Shown here in pieces: positions 63,285 through 64,000 of a stretch of 64,000 nucleotides of DNA. The DNA is from Carnobacterium_A antarcticum (GTDB taxonomy: Bacteria > Bacillota > Bacilli > Lactobacillales > Carnobacteriaceae). Location of the stretch: NCBI RefSeq assembly GCF_042658365.1, contig NZ_JBHSQC010000023.1. One strand, 5' to 3'. Within the stretch, counting starts at the first letter, position 1; each line of letters starts with the position of its first letter. Position numbers and translations under genes: made by a program. Below the pieces are notes generated by a model. The model was not told where the DNA came from and did no database searches. It saw only the letters and a list, made by a program, of their open reading frames with translations.

Positions 63285-64000
63285 ATGGATTTCAAAACAA
63301 AACAGATCAAGTCCATTATAAAGACATTAAAGAGCGACGAGAAAAACGGGCTTACGTCGCAGCAAGTTGAACAAAAAAAGAAAGAATTTGGTGCTAACCA
63401 ATTTACAGAAGAGGAACGCATTTCGCTTTTCAAAAAAATACTGAATCATTTAAAAGAAGTGACAGTTATTATTTTGATTATAGCTGGAATCATTTCCACG
63501 TACATCGCCATTACTCAACACCCCTCTGACTTATCAGAACCAATCGTTATTTTCGCTATCATCGCTTTAAATGTTTTCATCGCGATTCGCCAAGAAGGAA
63601 ATGCAGAAGCCGCTTTAGAATCGTTAAAGAGCTTATCTGCTCCAAAAGCTCGGGTTATCCGTGATAACCAAACAGAAGAAATTGACGCCGTCGATTTAGT
63701 ACCCGGTGATATTTTACTTCTTGAAGCTGGTGACATGGTTCCAGCAGATGCTCGTATGATCTCTAGCAGCAATTTACAAACGGAAGAATCTGCTTTAACA
63801 GGTGAAAGTTTGCCTATTGAAAAAGATGAAAATGCCGTTGTTGACGAAGATGCTCCAGTTGGGGATGTCTTTCATACCGTTTTTTCAGGGTCATTGGTTA
63901 CCAATGGTCGTGCAAAGACGATAATTACTGCAACTGGAATGGACACTGAAATGGGTGCTGTAGCAAGTCTACTTAATAACACCAAACAAGGAAGAACGCC
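63285..64000 (+). CDS. Calcium-transporting P-type ATPase (PMCA type), 5' part
   Basis: The first 238 codons of a P2-type cation ATPase, cut by the right edge. It shows the N-terminal cation-ATPase domain (NGLTSQQVEQKKKEFGANQF), two membrane segments (VTVIILIIAGIISTYIA, IVIFAIIALNVFIAIRQ), the DLVPGDILLLEAGDMVPADAR loop and the actuator motif LTGES. The phosphorylation motif DKTGT lies beyond the window. Ca2+ is the usual substrate; Mg2+ or Mn2+ is possible. Strong AGGAGGAA site. Confidence 0.92.
   Translation, partial: MDFKTKQIKSIIKTLKSDEKNGLTSQQVEQKKKEFGANQFTEEERISLFKKILNHLKEVTVIILIIAGIISTYIAITQHPSDLSEPIVIFAIIALNVFIAIRQEGNAEAALESLKSLSAPKARVIRDNQTEEIDAVDLVPGDILLLEAGDMVPADARMISSSNLQTEESALTGESLPIEKDENAVVDEDAPVGDVFHTVFSGSLVTNGRAKTIITATGMDTEMGAVASLLNNTKQGRT

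Noticed and set aside
1..64000. CRISPR arrays, insertion sequences, prophage or tRNA genes
   Set aside because: I saw no regularly spaced repeats, transposase or integrase frames, or tRNA cloverleaf; the only dispersed repeat lacks a coding capacity.

Overview
The window is low-GC chromosomal DNA from a lactic acid bacterium of the Lactobacillales, most likely the genus Carnobacterium (an inference from protein sequences and gene order; no rRNA body lies in the window). It is a housekeeping region with dense genes on both strands. I see no insertion sequence, prophage, CRISPR array or integrase. The unusual content is mostly regulatory RNA.

Layout. 1-300: tandem promoters and leader of an rRNA operon whose 16S gene lies off the left edge. 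400-12934: mostly minus-strand genes, including queT with a preQ1 riboswitch, alr-mazEF, acpS, the RNA helicase cshA, a Bax-inhibitor-like membrane protein, murF, ddl and htpX. 13064-23354: minus-strand lemA, rpmE2, rho, murA, fba, pyrG with a CTP-type attenuator, rpoE, a DUF1934 gene and an E1-only 2-oxoacid dehydrogenase pair. 23556-29915: plus-strand lipoyl transferase, HD-domain dNTPase, HAD phosphatase, asnB and ohr, with a short minus-strand tautomerase gene among them. 29976-31250: a NUDIX gene and folT with a THF riboswitch. 31384-36863: two T-boxes in series, then a methionine ABC transporter operon with two substrate-binding lipoproteins and an M20 hydrolase. 36974-41182: a decayed regulator gene, a dispersed repeat, an aldo/keto reductase, two small membrane proteins and an isoleucine-type attenuator before a dehydrogenase. 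41325-51671: an oligopeptide-binding lipoprotein, a LysR regulator with a YeiH-type transporter, a nucleoside salvage pair, class II ribonucleotide reductase with NrdR-like boxes, and a TauE/SafE protein. 51855-58025: the mannitol PTS set, 6-phosphogluconate dehydrogenase and a divergent RpiR regulator. 58173-64000: redox and envelope genes, a prenyltransferase, methylglyoxal synthase, a DJ-1 protein, two candidate small RNAs and the start of a P-type Ca2+ ATPase.

How it fits together. Cell-wall precursor supply (alr, ddl, murF, murA), central carbon (fba, gnd, mgsA, mannitol uptake), nucleotide supply (pyrG, dNTPase, deoxynucleoside kinase, NrdJ) and micronutrient uptake (queuosine precursor, folate, methionine) dominate. 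Many leaders carry cis-acting RNA: preQ1 and THF riboswitches, a double T-box, a reiterative-transcription attenuator at pyrG and a leader-peptide attenuator at 39737-39930. A structured repeat occurs twice in inverted orientation (5221-5449 and 37660-37833).
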